Source: Sporosarcina sp. P13 (lineage in GTDB: Bacteria > Bacillota > Bacilli > Bacillales_A > Planococcaceae). Taken from it: DNA of 64,000 bases. The translations under genes were made by a program, and so were the position numbers. Below the pieces are notes generated by a model. The model was given only the letters and a program-made list of their open reading frames with translations. It ran no database searches and had not been told where the DNA came from. The DNA lies in NCBI RefSeq assembly GCF_002743055.1, contig NZ_PDYM01000015.1, forward strand, positions 1-64,000, given 5' to 3'. Below, one piece after another: positions 43,687 to 52,694 of this stretch; position 1 is the first letter of the stretch; each line of letters opens with the position of its first letter.

Positions 43687-46424
43687 CCGATTCGAACATC
43701 TTGCAACTCGCCTTGAATGTAACGTTAAACGAAGGACAGGATGGGGCATTTCTCGTTTCTGCCGCTGTCGCAGGTGAAAAGAAAGCAATTGATGCTGATA
43801 TGCTCGTGTCCTATCTATTTTATTCGGATGAACAGACGATGTATGGCATGCTTGTGCCTCAACGTGACAACTGGCTCGATGTCTCGATTGACGATCTATT
43901 GCGGTTATTTTCTTCTACTAATCACCCGTACGTTCACTATGCGGGCGCAACAGCAGAGGATCAAGAGATTTTAACAGGGATTCGTGAAGCAGCAAAGCTT
44001 TGGCAAGACCCTGCGTTATTCTCCTATATTCAGGCAACCGATCAAGGATTATCGTTCGATGTAGAAGAGACAGGTTTATCTGAGCGAGCTGGGCGTTATG
44101 TATCGCTAGCGGTTCGTGGGCAACTGGCTACTCTTGGTGTTTCGATGGCTGATTTCCCTACATTACTCCCCCACTTCAAGCAATATGGTTGGCCGCATAG
44201 TGAAACGACTAAGTTACCGTTTCGTGTGGCACTGCGCTTGACGGAACCTGAAATTGACGAGACCGATTGGCTGCTTGAGACCGTGCTAATTAGCGAGCGT
44301 GGTGCCCAGTGGTCGCCGGCTATTCGTAAAATTACAGATTCTATTGAAGATGCATTACCTGCGAAGCGAAAGCCGTTTGCACAAGACATTGCCAATCGAC
44401 AAGCGGAGATGATTGGGATTTTCCGTTCCGTGGAGTTACCTAAAAATAATCAGTTCATCCATGAATCACTCAATGATGCACAAGTGCGTATTTTCATTCA
44501 GGAAGATCTGCCGCTTTGTCAGGCATTCGATTATCCGGTCATTTTACCGGCTTGGCTGAAGTCCGTAACGGAGACGAAGCTGAAAATCAAAACATCTGCC
44601 GGTATGCAATCGTATCGTTCGTCTGCAAGTCTCGATCAAGTACTTTCATTTGATTGGCAATTTTCACTCGCTGGAGAAAAGATTGATCGTGCACAATTCC
44701 AGCAAATGGTCGATGAAAATCGTGAATATATTCGTGCGGGCGATGAATGGTTCCACTTGGATCCTGCTTGGCTTAAGCGAATTCGCGAGTTGATGGAGCA
44801 AGTAGACGATGGCGAATGGACCGTGAAAGATTTGCTATTCCATGAAGTACCGGAGGAGATCGCCCCCATCCTCGATGAAGAGGAAGAAGACGATCCACTG
44901 ATGGCGTTTTCGATGCAGCAGTCGTTACGTAAAGTGATGACGATGCTTCAAGAGAAGAAAGGTTTACCGACTGTTCCAGTACCCACTAGTTTGAACGCAG
45001 AGTTGCGACCGTATCAGCAAGAAGGTTTTGAGTGGCTTCATTTCATGCGGGATAATAATTTCGGGGCGTGTCTTGCGGATGATATGGGGCTCGGGAAGAC
45101 GGTGCAGCTCATTACGTATTTATTGTATGTGCATAATTTACCGGAAACGGATACGCCTTCACTAATCATTTGTCCGACGAGTGTGATGGGTAACTGGCAG
45201 AAGGAGCTCGAGCGTTTTGCGCCTTCTTTACGAGTACATGTGCATTACGGAACGAATCGCGCACGTGAAGAGCAGTTTGAATCAATTATTACGAAACGTG
45301 AAGCGGATATTATCTTGACAACGTATGGCACTGCGACACAAGACGGTGAGATGCTTTCAAACTATACCTTCGCGAACGTGACGATTGATGAAGCACAAAA
45401 TATTAAGAACTTGCAAACGAAGCAGTCACGTGCGATCCGTAAACTTCGTGGAATTCATCATATTGCGTTGACAGGAACACCTATTGAAAATCGTTTGTCT
45501 GAGCTTTGGGCAATTTTTGATTTCATTCACAAAGGGTATTTGGGCAGTTTCCGTAAGTTTAATGAAGAGTTTATCGTGCCGATTGAGCGTGATGACTTGG
45601 AAGCGGAGAAACGTAAATTGCGTTCTCGCATCCAACCATTCATGATGCGACGTACGAAGAATGATCCGGCATTGCGTTTAAATTTACCGGAAAAGCTAGA
45701 GCAAAATGAATATGTACCGCTAACGACCGAACAAGCAGCACTCTATGAAAGCTTTGTTTCTGAGACGAAGTTCAAGCTTGAGACGCTTACTGGTTTTGAA
45801 CGAAAAGGCTTGATTTTGAAAATGTTAAGCCGTTTGAAACAGCTCTGTAATCATCCAGCACTGTTCTTGAAGGAGCCGCAAGCCCCTGCCACTGAGTTAA
45901 CGAAGCGTTCGAATAAAACAGCGCGAATCGTTTCGATGGCAGCAGAGATTGCAGCGAATGGGGAGCAATGCTTGATTTTCACGCAGTATATCGGTATGGG
46001 GCAAATGCTGCGCCAGTGCTTGTCGGAGTTGCACGGAATTGATGTGCCGTTCTTGACGGGCAGCATGCCGAAGGGGCAGCGTGATGCGTTGGTGGAGGCT
46101 TTCCAAAATGGAGAGTTCCCGATTTTCATTCTGTCTTTAAAAGCTGGCGGTACGGGATTAAATTTGACGCAAGCGAATCATGTTTTGCACGCGGACCGTT
46201 GGTGGAATCCGGCTGTGGAGAACCAAGCAACGGACCGTGCGTATCGTATTGGGCAGACGAAGTTTGTGCATGTGCATAAGTTTGTAACCGTTGGAACGAT
46301 TGAGGAAAAGATTGATAAAATGTTGGTAGAGAAAGCGGCACTATCGGCTGATTTGATTCATTCGAGTCAGTGGCTAACTGAATTGAATGATCGAGAGCTA
46401 GATGAGCTGTTGACGTTTAATTAA
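43683..46424 (+). CDS. ywqA: SNF2-family DNA helicase/ATPase (YwqA-like)
   Basis: 913 aa Swi2/Snf2-type double-stranded DNA translocase. An N-terminal region of about 430 residues is followed by helicase motifs: I in LADDMGLGKTVQLITYLL, II in NVTIDEAQNIKN, III in HHIALTGTPIENRLSELW, V in LSLKAGGTGLNLTQANHV, and VI in QATDRAYRIGQ. Bacterial members are thought to act in transcription recycling or repair. Start 43683 overlaps the ywqB stop by four bases, so the two are coupled. Confidence 0.95.
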   Translation: MTDSNILQLALNVTLNEGQDGAFLVSAAVAGEKKAIDADMLVSYLFYSDEQTMYGMLVPQRDNWLDVSIDDLLRLFSSTNHPYVHYAGATAEDQEILTGIREAAKLWQDPALFSYIQATDQGLSFDVEETGLSERAGRYVSLAVRGQLATLGVSMADFPTLLPHFKQYGWPHSETTKLPFRVALRLTEPEIDETDWLLETVLISERGAQWSPAIRKITDSIEDALPAKRKPFAQDIANRQAEMIGIFRSVELPKNNQFIHESLNDAQVRIFIQEDLPLCQAFDYPVILPAWLKSVTETKLKIKTSAGMQSYRSSASLDQVLSFDWQFSLAGEKIDRAQFQQMVDENREYIRAGDEWFHLDPAWLKRIRELMEQVDDGEWTVKDLLFHEVPEEIAPILDEEEEDDPLMAFSMQQSLRKVMTMLQEKKGLPTVPVPTSLNAELRPYQQEGFEWLHFMRDNNFGACLADDMGLGKTVQLITYLLYVHNLPETDTPSLIICPTSVMGNWQKELERFAPSLRVHVHYGTNRAREEQFESIITKREADIILTTYGTATQDGEMLSNYTFANVTIDEAQNIKNLQTKQSRAIRKLRGIHHIALTGTPIENRLSELWAIFDFIHKGYLGSFRKFNEEFIVPIERDDLEAEKRKLRSRIQPFMMRRTKNDPALRLNLPEKLEQNEYVPLTTEQAALYESFVSETKFKLETLTGFERKGLILKMLSRLKQLCNHPALFLKEPQAPATELTKRSNKTARIVSMAAEIAANGEQCLIFTQYIGMGQMLRQCLSELHGIDVPFLTGSMPKGQRDALVEAFQNGEFPIFILSLKAGGTGLNLTQANHVLHADRWWNPAVENQATDRAYRIGQTKFVHVHKFVTVGTIEEKIDKMLVEKAALSADLIHSSQWLTELNDRELDELLTFN

Positions 46425-46431
46425 CTACTAG

Positions 46432-46463
46432 GCTTGCATCTTACAAGGATGCAGGTCTTTTTT
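46432..46463. terminator. Terminator shared by ywqA and the next gene
   Basis: GCTTGCATC and GATGCAGGT arms around TTACAAG, then TTTTTTT on the plus strand. The converging minus-strand gene ends at 46463. Confidence 0.8.
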
Positions 46464-46777
46464 TACGTTCGTTTTGGATAGGTTGGCAGCAAAAAGGGAT
46501 TGGTTTTTATCGTTTCAAGGTAATTCAGGCGTTCGTTCAAGTTGGCGATGATACGTACGAGTTGGCCAACTTGGCTTTCTAGTCGTTGAATGTCTTCCTG
46601 ATGCGTCGTTTGGGCAGCTGAAGTATTAGGAAGTTTGAATGGGGGCTCGTTTCTTGGCATAGGCATTCCTCCTTTCAAGGATCGTTTTATGTATTCCGCC
46701 AGCTCTTTGGAAGTGGTCTCCAAATGGATGAGCGACGGATAAGTTGGCGTAATTTCAGTTCCTATGCTTTGCGCCAC
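46463..46777 (-). CDS. Small coiled-coil protein, unknown
   Basis: Not recognised. The C-terminal half forms a short coiled coil (EDIQRLESQVGQLVRIIANL). Two starts are well supported. A GTG at 46777 has GGGAGGGG six bases before it (104 aa). An internal ATG near 46660 has AAAGGAGG seven bases before it and would give about 65 aa starting MPRNEPPFKLPNTSAAQ. Both products could be made. Confidence 0.55.
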   Translation of the reverse strand: MAQSIGTEITPTYPSLIHLETTSKELAEYIKRSLKGGMPMPRNEPPFKLPNTSAAQTTHQEDIQRLESQVGQLVRIIANLNERLNYLETIKTNPFLLPTYPKRT

Positions 46778-46935
46778 GAAGGTCCCCTCCCTCATGACAC
46801 ATTGTTAATTGGCGAATATGCTTGTAGTGTCGTTCTGTTTTTTGTGCTTGATTTGCTACTCTTGTCAGGAATTGATCAGTAGCGGTTGTGCTGTGGCGGG
46901 TTTGCCTGTGCTTCCTCCCCTTTCAGATTTCTTTT

Positions 46936-47352
46936 TTAGAAAATAGGAAGTGCTTGTTCTGTCGGCTTTACTTCTTCAAAACGTTCGGACCCTGTAGATG
47001 AAGGCGCTTTCACTTCAGAGTTGTTGAATCTTGATGGTTTCGAGGATAAGAAACGAATTTCATCGCACACCACTTCTGTGACATAGACTTTCGTTCGATC
47101 GTCGCGTTCGTAGTTACGTGTCTGAATACTGCCGCTAACTCCTACGAGCGATCCTTTGCCACAATGGCGAACCAAATTTTCAGCGGTTCTTCCCCAGACA
47201 GAGCATAAGACAAAATCGGTTGCTACTTCTCCATTGGCATTTTTGAAGCTACGGTTGATTGCGAGGACGAATGTGGTGTTAACACGTCCTGATGAATGCT
47301 CCTTGAGCGCAAGATCTTTGGTGATGCGTCCTACTAAAGCCACTTGATTCAC
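46936..47352 (-). CDS. ssbB: Single-stranded DNA-binding protein (SsbB/YwpH-like)
   Basis: 138 aa OB-fold ssDNA-binding protein. NQVALVGRITKDLALKEHSS, TTFVLAINRSFKNANGEV and DFVLCSVWGRTAENLVRHC match the family. GTG 47352 has GGGAGGGAC upstream. The C-terminus is EQALPIF rather than the acidic DDDIPF tip of the main SSB. That, with the position next to ywpF and ywqA, fits the secondary, competence-linked SsbB of Bacillus (inference). Confidence 0.9.
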   Translation of the reverse strand: MNQVALVGRITKDLALKEHSSGRVNTTFVLAINRSFKNANGEVATDFVLCSVWGRTAENLVRHCGKGSLVGVSGSIQTRNYERDDRTKVYVTEVVCDEIRFLSSKPSRFNNSEVKAPSSTGSERFEEVKPTEQALPIF

Positions 47353-47594
47353 AAGTTGTCCCTCCCTTCTTTGGATTGACACTATCGTATGACAGAAGTG
47401 GATTTCTCGCAAAGTGGCAAAATTGAATTTTGCTAGCGTTTTCGGGGTCGTTTTTCAATTTTCATTTGAAGCATTTTTTGGTTTTTCGCGATATGACAAT
47501 GTTTTGGATGATTTGACAAGTGTGCATTTTTGAATTTTCAGGTGTTCTACATTTTTTATGCTATACTTGTGTAAATTGTACCGAGGTGATTGAA

Positions 47595-48047
47595 TTGAAG
47601 ACGTTTAAGATGCTTTCGGTGGAAGTGATGCAAGACGAGGGTGTTTTGCCATTTCCTCTATATGATGGGATTATTATTAATCAGGAAAACAGCCATAGAC
47701 TTTGGGTATTAGAGCTTTTTATTGATGCAAAGTATAAGGATGTTATGGAGAATTGGAAGGCTGAAAAGACAGTTCTGACCGTTCGCGTAGTTATTTCGTA
47801 TCCTGGTAACGAGCCTGCTTCATTCATAGTTTCTGTGGAAGATTGGCGACAAATCGGCGACCGAATCTCCGTCTTGATGAAGGGACGACTGAAGCGTGCG
47901 CGTTCTAAGTACGCAGAGCATTTGTTAGAAGAGCTGCTGGATGAAGGATTAGCCGGCGATGCCTTGCTTGAGCGTTTTGAGACCGGTATGTGGGATCGAC
48001 CGAAGTTGAAGCGTGATTTTATTGCGGATGAGAAACCTAAGATGTGA
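47595..48047 (+). CDS. ywpF: YwpF-like protein
   Basis: 150 aa, function unknown; a YwpF-family protein by its start MKTFKMLSVEVM and by LPFPLYDGIIINQENSHRLW. A TTG start at 47595 is chosen: GAGGTGA lies just upstream and MKTFK is the family N-terminus. A TATACT (near 47570) precedes it. The gene order ywqA, ssbB, ywpF matches B. subtilis. It ends at a terminator that borders array 3. Confidence 0.8.
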   Translation: MKTFKMLSVEVMQDEGVLPFPLYDGIIINQENSHRLWVLELFIDAKYKDVMENWKAEKTVLTVRVVISYPGNEPASFIVSVEDWRQIGDRISVLMKGRLKRARSKYAEHLLEELLDEGLAGDALLERFETGMWDRPKLKRDFIADEKPKM

Positions 48048-48077
48048 GCTACCTCCTTGTTGTGGTGGCTTTTTTTA
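48047..48077 (+). terminator. Terminator of ywpF
   Basis: AGCTACC and GGTGGCT arms (with G-U pairs) and TTTTTTT. Array 3 begins about 18 bases downstream. Confidence 0.8.
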
Positions 48078-48094
48078 TTGTTGGCTGAAGTTGG

Positions 48095-48672
48095 TTATGA
48101 GCGCGTGGGCGGGGTTTATGAGCGCGCGGACGAGGGCTATGAGCGCGGGTGGCAATTCTATGAGCGCGCGGACGGAAGCTATGAGCGCGGGTGACGGTTC
48201 TATGAGCGCGCGGGCGGGGGCTATGAGCGCGGGTGACGGTTCTATGAGCGCGCGGGCGGGGGCTATGAGCGCGGGTGACGGGGCTATGAGCGCGCGGACG
48301 AGGGCTATGAGCGCGGGTGACGGTTCTATGAGCGCGCGGACGAGGGCTATGAGCGCGGATGGCAATTCTATGAGCGCGCGGGCGGGGGCTATGAGCGCGG
48401 GTGACGGTTCTATGAGCGCGCGGGCGGAAGCTATGAGCGCGGGTGACGGTTCTATGAGCGCGTGGGCGGAAGCTATGAGCGCGGGTGACGGTTCTATGAG
48501 CGCGCGGACGAGAGCTATGAGCGCGGGAGGCACTTCTATGAGCGCGCGGGAGGAAGCTATGAGCGTGGGAGGCAATTCTATGAGCGCGCGGGCGGAAGCT
48601 ATGAGCGCGGATGGCAATTCTATGAGCGCGCGGACGGAAGCTATAAGCGCGGGTGTCACTTCTATGACAAGA
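48095..48672 (+). repeat. 21-bp tandem repeat array 3 (28 units, 42-bp dimers)
   Basis: 28 units at exact 21-bp steps with core TATGAGCGCG. Two tails alternate for most of the array: one like GGTGACGGTT and one like CGGACGAGGG or CGGGCGGAAG. The true period is therefore 42 bp. Units degenerate at the right edge (CTATAAGCGC, then CTATGACAAG). It lies between converging terminators of ywpF and the lipoprotein gene. Confidence 0.97.
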
Positions 48673-48703
48673 GAAACATTTTTCACAAGAAAATACACAC
48701 ATC

Positions 48704-48741
48704 AAAAAACGACCCTTGCGTGCAATGCAAGGGTCGTTTTT
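48704..48741. terminator. Terminator of the lipoprotein gene
   Basis: AAAAAACGACCCTTGC/GCAAGGGTCGTTTTT, 7-nt loop, perfect arms. On the minus strand it follows the lipoprotein gene; on the other side lies array 3. Confidence 0.92.
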
Positions 48742-48754
48742 GACAGCTGGCTAC

Positions 48755-49132
48755 TTATCGGACTTTACGATCTTCGTCGCGTAGAACACCGTCAGGAGCT
48801 GTTTCGTTGCCGTTCATTTCTCCTTGCATCGTATTGTCGTCGAGTGCACCACGATTATCTAAGCCATCGTCAAGGAGACCGTCGCGATTGTTGTCTATCC
48901 GATCACGATTGTTTTCCTCGATGATGCCTTCACGATCCATCACGCCGCCATTGTCACGCTTATTGTCATCTAAGCCGTCAAGATCCGGCCCTACACGTTC
49001 ATTAGGCGTTAAATCTCTTTCCAGTTCTTGCATAGGCGTTTCGTTATTATCTGGAAGAGCGCCTTTGTCTGTATTACACGCGGTTAGAACGAGTGCGGAT
49101 GCGAAGACTACGGGTAATGCTTTTCTGATCAT
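48755..49132 (-). CDS. Small Asp/Asn/Arg-rich lipoprotein
   Basis: 125 aa with a lipoprotein signal peptide; the lipobox is LTAC (about residues 16-19), giving a diacylated Cys. The mature part is almost all charged: repeated D, N, R and G with segments such as NNRDRIDNNRDGLLDDGLDN. This looks flexible, or possibly calcium binding. The ATG 49132 has AAGGAGGG nine bases upstream. Function unknown. Confidence 0.8.
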   Translation of the reverse strand: MIRKALPVVFASALVLTACNTDKGALPDNNETPMQELERDLTPNERVGPDLDGLDDNKRDNGGVMDREGIIEENNRDRIDNNRDGLLDDGLDNRGALDDNTMQGEMNGNETAPDGVLRDEDRKVR

Positions 49133-49225
49133 AAAAAAATTCCCTCCTTTTTTGCAAGCTGTCAATCATACTGAACCGTACGATCTTTGTTAGCTTGTGC
49201 GAAAAGGAAGGAACTATTCATATCA

Positions 49226-49618
49226 TTATTTTAACTGGTTCGCTTTTGCTTCTAATACGTTTTGAACGTATACAGCTTCTGCTTTACAGCCATATTCATA
49301 ATACGTATTGAGCTTTTCTTGAAGAATTTCGATTTGGGCAATCTGCTCTTCTGTCGGTGGATCATTGAGGATACGAACAAGTACTTCCTCTACCCGTTGA
49401 GCCAAGTCTTTATGGAATTCTGAAGATGTTATGATTTCATCAGGAATATTATCGTACCAAAGCGCTTTAGTCGTAATGTATTCGCGCCAATTCGCATAAA
49501 ATTGTTCTATATTGTATTGCTCTACAGACCAACCAATTTCGTTCATATATTGTTCAAACGATTGCGAAATAGAGCGAGTAATACTACTTTTAATATTCGG
49601 AGAAAGCTCCTTAAGCAT
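49226..49618 (-). CDS. Hypothetical helical protein (130 aa)
   Basis: Not recognised. Mostly helical and acidic: MLKELSPNIKSSITRSISQS at the start, RVEEVLVRILNDPPTEEQIA in the middle and KAEAVYVQNVLEAKANQLK at the end. No signal peptide or membrane segment. GGGAGG is 11 bases before the ATG. It has fabZ upstream and the lipoprotein gene downstream. Confidence 0.6.
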   Translation of the reverse strand: MLKELSPNIKSSITRSISQSFEQYMNEIGWSVEQYNIEQFYANWREYITTKALWYDNIPDEIITSSEFHKDLAQRVEEVLVRILNDPPTEEQIAQIEILQEKLNTYYEYGCKAEAVYVQNVLEAKANQLK

Positions 49619-49701
49619 GCTCTTTGTAACCTCCCACTGTATGCCGAATAGGGCATTGCAATGTCCTTTATATCGATTTTTTGACGTATTGCAAAATGAT
49701 T

Positions 49702-50139
49702 TTACTGTTCTTGAACGGGGCCAAGCGCAAATGTGATTTCAGTTTCACAAGCGATTTCACCGGCAACTGTTGCGATTGCTTTTCCTTTACCGATGGATCC
49801 GCGCCAGCGAACGATGTCCACCTCTAGACGAAGCGTGTCGCCTGGTGTAACTTGGCGCTTGAAACGACAGTTGTCGATGCCAGCGAAAAATGCCAGACGA
49901 CCTTTGTTTTCTTCTTGTTTCAATAAAGCGACTGCGCCAACTTGCGCCAATGCTTCGACGATGAGTACGCCTGGCATGACCGGATAACCCGGGAAGTGAC
50001 CATTGAAAAATTCTTCATTAATCGTAACATTTTTGAGTCCAACTGCGCGTTTGCCTTCTTCTAATTCTTCGATACGATCGACTAATAAGAAAGGATAACG
50101 ATGTGGAATAATTTCTTGGATTTGTTGTGCGTTTAGCAT
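49702..50139 (-). CDS. fabZ: 3-hydroxyacyl-ACP dehydratase FabZ
   Basis: Fatty-acid elongation enzyme that removes water from 3-hydroxyacyl-ACP. Hot-dog fold: [16 protein letters not shown] and the active site [20 protein letters not shown] (His and Glu). 145 aa, standard. GAAGGAG upstream. In B. subtilis fabZ (ywpB) also lies beside flhP/flhO. Confidence 0.97.
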   Translation of the reverse strand: MLNAQQIQEIIPHRYPFLLVDRIEELEEGKRAVGLKNVTINEEFFNGHFPGYPVMPGVLIVEALAQVGAVALLKQEENKGRLAFFAGIDNCRFKRQVTPGDTLRLEVDIVRWRGSIGKGKAIATVAGEIACETEITFALGPVQEQ

Positions 50140-50179
50140 GGGAATTGGTCTCCTTCATTCGAGTATGTCTTTACTATAA

Positions 50180-50875
50180 TTACTTACCATTCATAATATC
50201 AAATATATGCTGCCACGTTTCTTTTTGGAATACGTCACCTGCCGAGCCGTCACCAATGACGCTGAAACCAACGATTGCTCCTAGTACAGCGGCTATGGCT
50301 ATGAGAACGAGCAAGATGAGCAGACGTAACCAAATAGGAATTAGGCGAACTTGCACCCATTTTACTTCACTGGCGGATTTTTCAATTTCCTCTTTGCGCC
50401 AACGTCTAGTTTTTTTGCCGACCGCAACAGGCTCTTGCTGTTCATCTTGACTTGTTGTATCTACTGTTTCAGTGGCTTCATTTGCTTCAGTTGCTTCTGG
50501 TGCTTCTGGTGCTTCTGGTGCTTCTGGTGCTTCTGGTGCTTCAGTTACCTCAGTCGCTTCAGTTACTTCAGTTACTTCAGTTACTTCAGTTACTTCAGCC
50601 CCCTCTTCCGGCGAATCAATTTCTTCTATTGTTTCGGTGGATTCAGCTTCTTGTTGTGAATTTGTCGCTGTAACTTCTACAAGTTCTGGTGATTCAGGCG
50701 TGTTTTCAAGGGGCGCTTCTTCTACCACCTCTGGAGGATTAGGCGCGTCCGAAACGGTAGCAGGTGTTTCTTCTACAGTCCCTGAGATAGGCTCTGATGC
50801 TTCCGTAGTGTTTGTAATTGGTTCGTTTGGTGTTGCTATAGGTTCTTTTTCAATTTTACGATTTTCATCTGTCAT
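50180..50875 (-). CDS. EpuA-like membrane protein with acidic repeat tail
   Basis: The C-terminal 60 residues carry one membrane helix and match the EpuA family (often labelled DNA-directed RNA polymerase subunit beta). VRLIPIWLRLLILLVLIAIA is followed by GAIVGFSVIGDG and DVFQKETWQHIFDI. The 170-residue N-terminal part is disordered, Glu/Thr/Pro-rich, with tandem EVT and EAP tripeptides coded by near-identical 9-base units (about 50484-50605). Such repeats expand easily. Its place between fabZ and flhP is usual for the family. Confidence 0.85.
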   Translation of the reverse strand: MTDENRKIEKEPIATPNEPITNTTEASEPISGTVEETPATVSDAPNPPEVVEEAPLENTPESPELVEVTATNSQQEAESTETIEEIDSPEEGAEVTEVTEVTEVTEATEVTEAPEAPEAPEAPEAPEATEANEATETVDTTSQDEQQEPVAVGKKTRRWRKEEIEKSASEVKWVQVRLIPIWLRLLILLVLIAIAAVLGAIVGFSVIGDGSAGDVFQKETWQHIFDIMNGK

Positions 50876-50897
50876 AGTCAGTACTCCTAGTGCACGC

Positions 50898-51731
50898 TTA
50901 GCGGATGCCGTTGATCAAGCCAAGCATTTGATCTGCTAGTGTAACGGAGCGTGCATTAAATTGGTAAGCCCGTTGCGTAGCGATTAAATCTGTCAATTCT
51001 TTTTCATATTGAACATTGGACGTTTCGAGTGCCTGGTTTTGCAAAGCGATTTCACTACGACCTGCACCTGTCATCTCCGTTAATAAATCATTGGCTGCAA
51101 TTCCAAGTGCCGCCATATCTTCAGGTAGACCGAAGTTTGTGCTAGACAGCTGAACCATAGAGTCTGGCTTTTCTAGTACGGTGATACCTAACTCAAACTG
51201 TTGAGTTCCCCCCGGATGCGTAACTTCAAGTACGCCGTTCGGTTGGACGTGGTAACTTGTTGCATCGCCAGCAAAGATGATTGGACGGCCTGCGCTATCC
51301 GCTACAGGTAATCCTTCTTCATTAACTAGCATATTTTGACCGTTCGCTGTCGGGGAGATATAGAAATTTCCTTTTCGCGAATAAATAATTTCGTCGCCAC
51401 CGTCAGTCGTCTGGATAAAATTAAAATGTTGTTTCGGTGCTGTCAATGCAAAGTCGAGTGGGCGATCTGTCAATTGGACAGCTCCGATCTTCCAATTCAT
51501 TTGCAGACTGCCAATTCGTGAACCCGTACCTATGCGAATCCCGTCTTCTGAGTGACGAGGGGCTTGATCTGCTTTGTCATTGTTCATCTGCTGGTATAGC
51601 AGTTCTTGGAAATTTGCACTGGTCGCTTTATACCCATGGGTTGCGGAATTGGATAAATTATTGCCGATTAAATCTAGTCGATGCTGTAGTTGGTTCATCG
51701 TGTTCACAGCAGTTGTCATCGTACGAATCAT
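50898..51731 (-). CDS. flhP: Flagellar hook-basal body protein FlhP
   Basis: A FlgG/FlgF-like rod protein. It has the N-terminal TMTTAVNTMNQLQHRLDLIG, with NLSNSATHGYK, and the C-terminal TSNVQYEKELTDLIATQRAY with MLGLINGIR coiled segments. In Bacillus FlhO and FlhP are rod parts needed for hook assembly. The ATG 51731 has AAAGGAG upstream. It follows flhO with a 40-base gap, as a two-gene operon. Confidence 0.93.
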   Translation of the reverse strand: MIRTMTTAVNTMNQLQHRLDLIGNNLSNSATHGYKATSANFQELLYQQMNNDKADQAPRHSEDGIRIGTGSRIGSLQMNWKIGAVQLTDRPLDFALTAPKQHFNFIQTTDGGDEIIYSRKGNFYISPTANGQNMLVNEEGLPVADSAGRPIIFAGDATSYHVQPNGVLEVTHPGGTQQFELGITVLEKPDSMVQLSSTNFGLPEDMAALGIAANDLLTEMTGAGRSEIALQNQALETSNVQYEKELTDLIATQRAYQFNARSVTLADQMLGLINGIR

Positions 51732-51771
51732 CAAAGCTGACTCCTTTCGTGCTGTAAGCTATATGTATTCA

Positions 51772-52596
51772 TCAATTGACACGCCCTACTTCATTGACCG
51801 CTTTTTCCATGCTACGATCGTAGGCTTGCAGAACTTTCTGGTTCGCTTCGAATGCTCGGTACGCTGTCAGCATATCGGTCATCGTACGCGCTGCGTCTAC
51901 ATTGGAATCTTCTAGGTACCCTTGTTTCATGGAGTAGCGACCACCCATCGGTAGCGCTTGTCCGTCTACTGTACTGAACAGCCCGTTATCCCGCTTGAGG
52001 AGTCTATTTGGTTCATCGGAGTACGCAATGCCCAGTGTGGCAGTTTGTTGATCTCCTGAAAAGACGACACCCTCTTGTGTAATTCGAATATCATCATTCG
52101 GAAGTTCGATTCGATTACCTGCTGTATCTAAAACAAATAGACCGGATGGATTCGTTAAAAAGCCTTCCGCATTAACGATGAAATTTCCGTTTCGCGTATA
52201 GTATGGATCGCCGTTTTCGCCTGCGAGTGTAAAGAATACAGTCCCTGCAATACCAGTCTCTTCATTGACGTCCATTGGTCCGTCAATTAATGCTACGTCT
52301 GTCTTCAATTCAGTTTCTCGTAATTGACCTTGAGAAAATTGCGGCAGTGTTTCCTGCATGTAGACACCTGTTGACAGTTCACCAACCGGAGTAAGTCCTC
52401 TGAAGTTCAATCCTTTTTCCGTTGGTATGCGCGTTGCATCTAAACGAGACATGAACATTTCAGTAAACGACCGAATAGAAGATTGCTCTGCCTTATAGCC
52501 AGGTGTGTTAGCGTTAGCTATATTATTTGAGAGCATCTCCGTCCGGCGTTGCTGTGCAATCATGCCCGATCCTACTGTGTAAAAACCACGAAACAT
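51772..52596 (-). CDS. flhO: Flagellar hook-basal body protein FlhO
   Basis: A rod protein related to FlgG. MFRGFYTVGSGMIAQQRRTE is the N-terminal coil, NNIANANTPGYKAEQ the family motif, and DSNVDAARTMTDMLTAYRAF the C-terminal coil. AAAGGAG precedes the ATG, and a CTGACA-18-TATAAT promoter lies in and after the mbl end. The order mbl-flhO-flhP matches B. subtilis. Confidence 0.94.
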   Translation of the reverse strand: MFRGFYTVGSGMIAQQRRTEMLSNNIANANTPGYKAEQSSIRSFTEMFMSRLDATRIPTEKGLNFRGLTPVGELSTGVYMQETLPQFSQGQLRETELKTDVALIDGPMDVNEETGIAGTVFFTLAGENGDPYYTRNGNFIVNAEGFLTNPSGLFVLDTAGNRIELPNDDIRITQEGVVFSGDQQTATLGIAYSDEPNRLLKRDNGLFSTVDGQALPMGGRYSMKQGYLEDSNVDAARTMTDMLTAYRAFEANQKVLQAYDRSMEKAVNEVGRVN

Positions 52597-52664
52597 TTCA
52601 TTTCACTCCTTTTGATTCCGTACCCATATTCATTCTATTCTAGTAAAAATGAATGTCATTTCTT

Positions 52665-52694
52665 ATTATACACTACTTTTCATTTGCATGTCAG
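52665..52694 (-). promoter_or_regulatory. SigA-type promoter for flhO-flhP
   Basis: CTGACA, 18 bp, TATAAT on the minus strand. The -35 overlaps the mbl stop, and transcription would start about 60 nt before flhO. Confidence 0.7.

Noticed and set aside
50351..50939. Long ORFs opposite the EpuA-like gene
   Set aside because: They mirror the tripeptide-coding repeats of the real gene and have no start signals.
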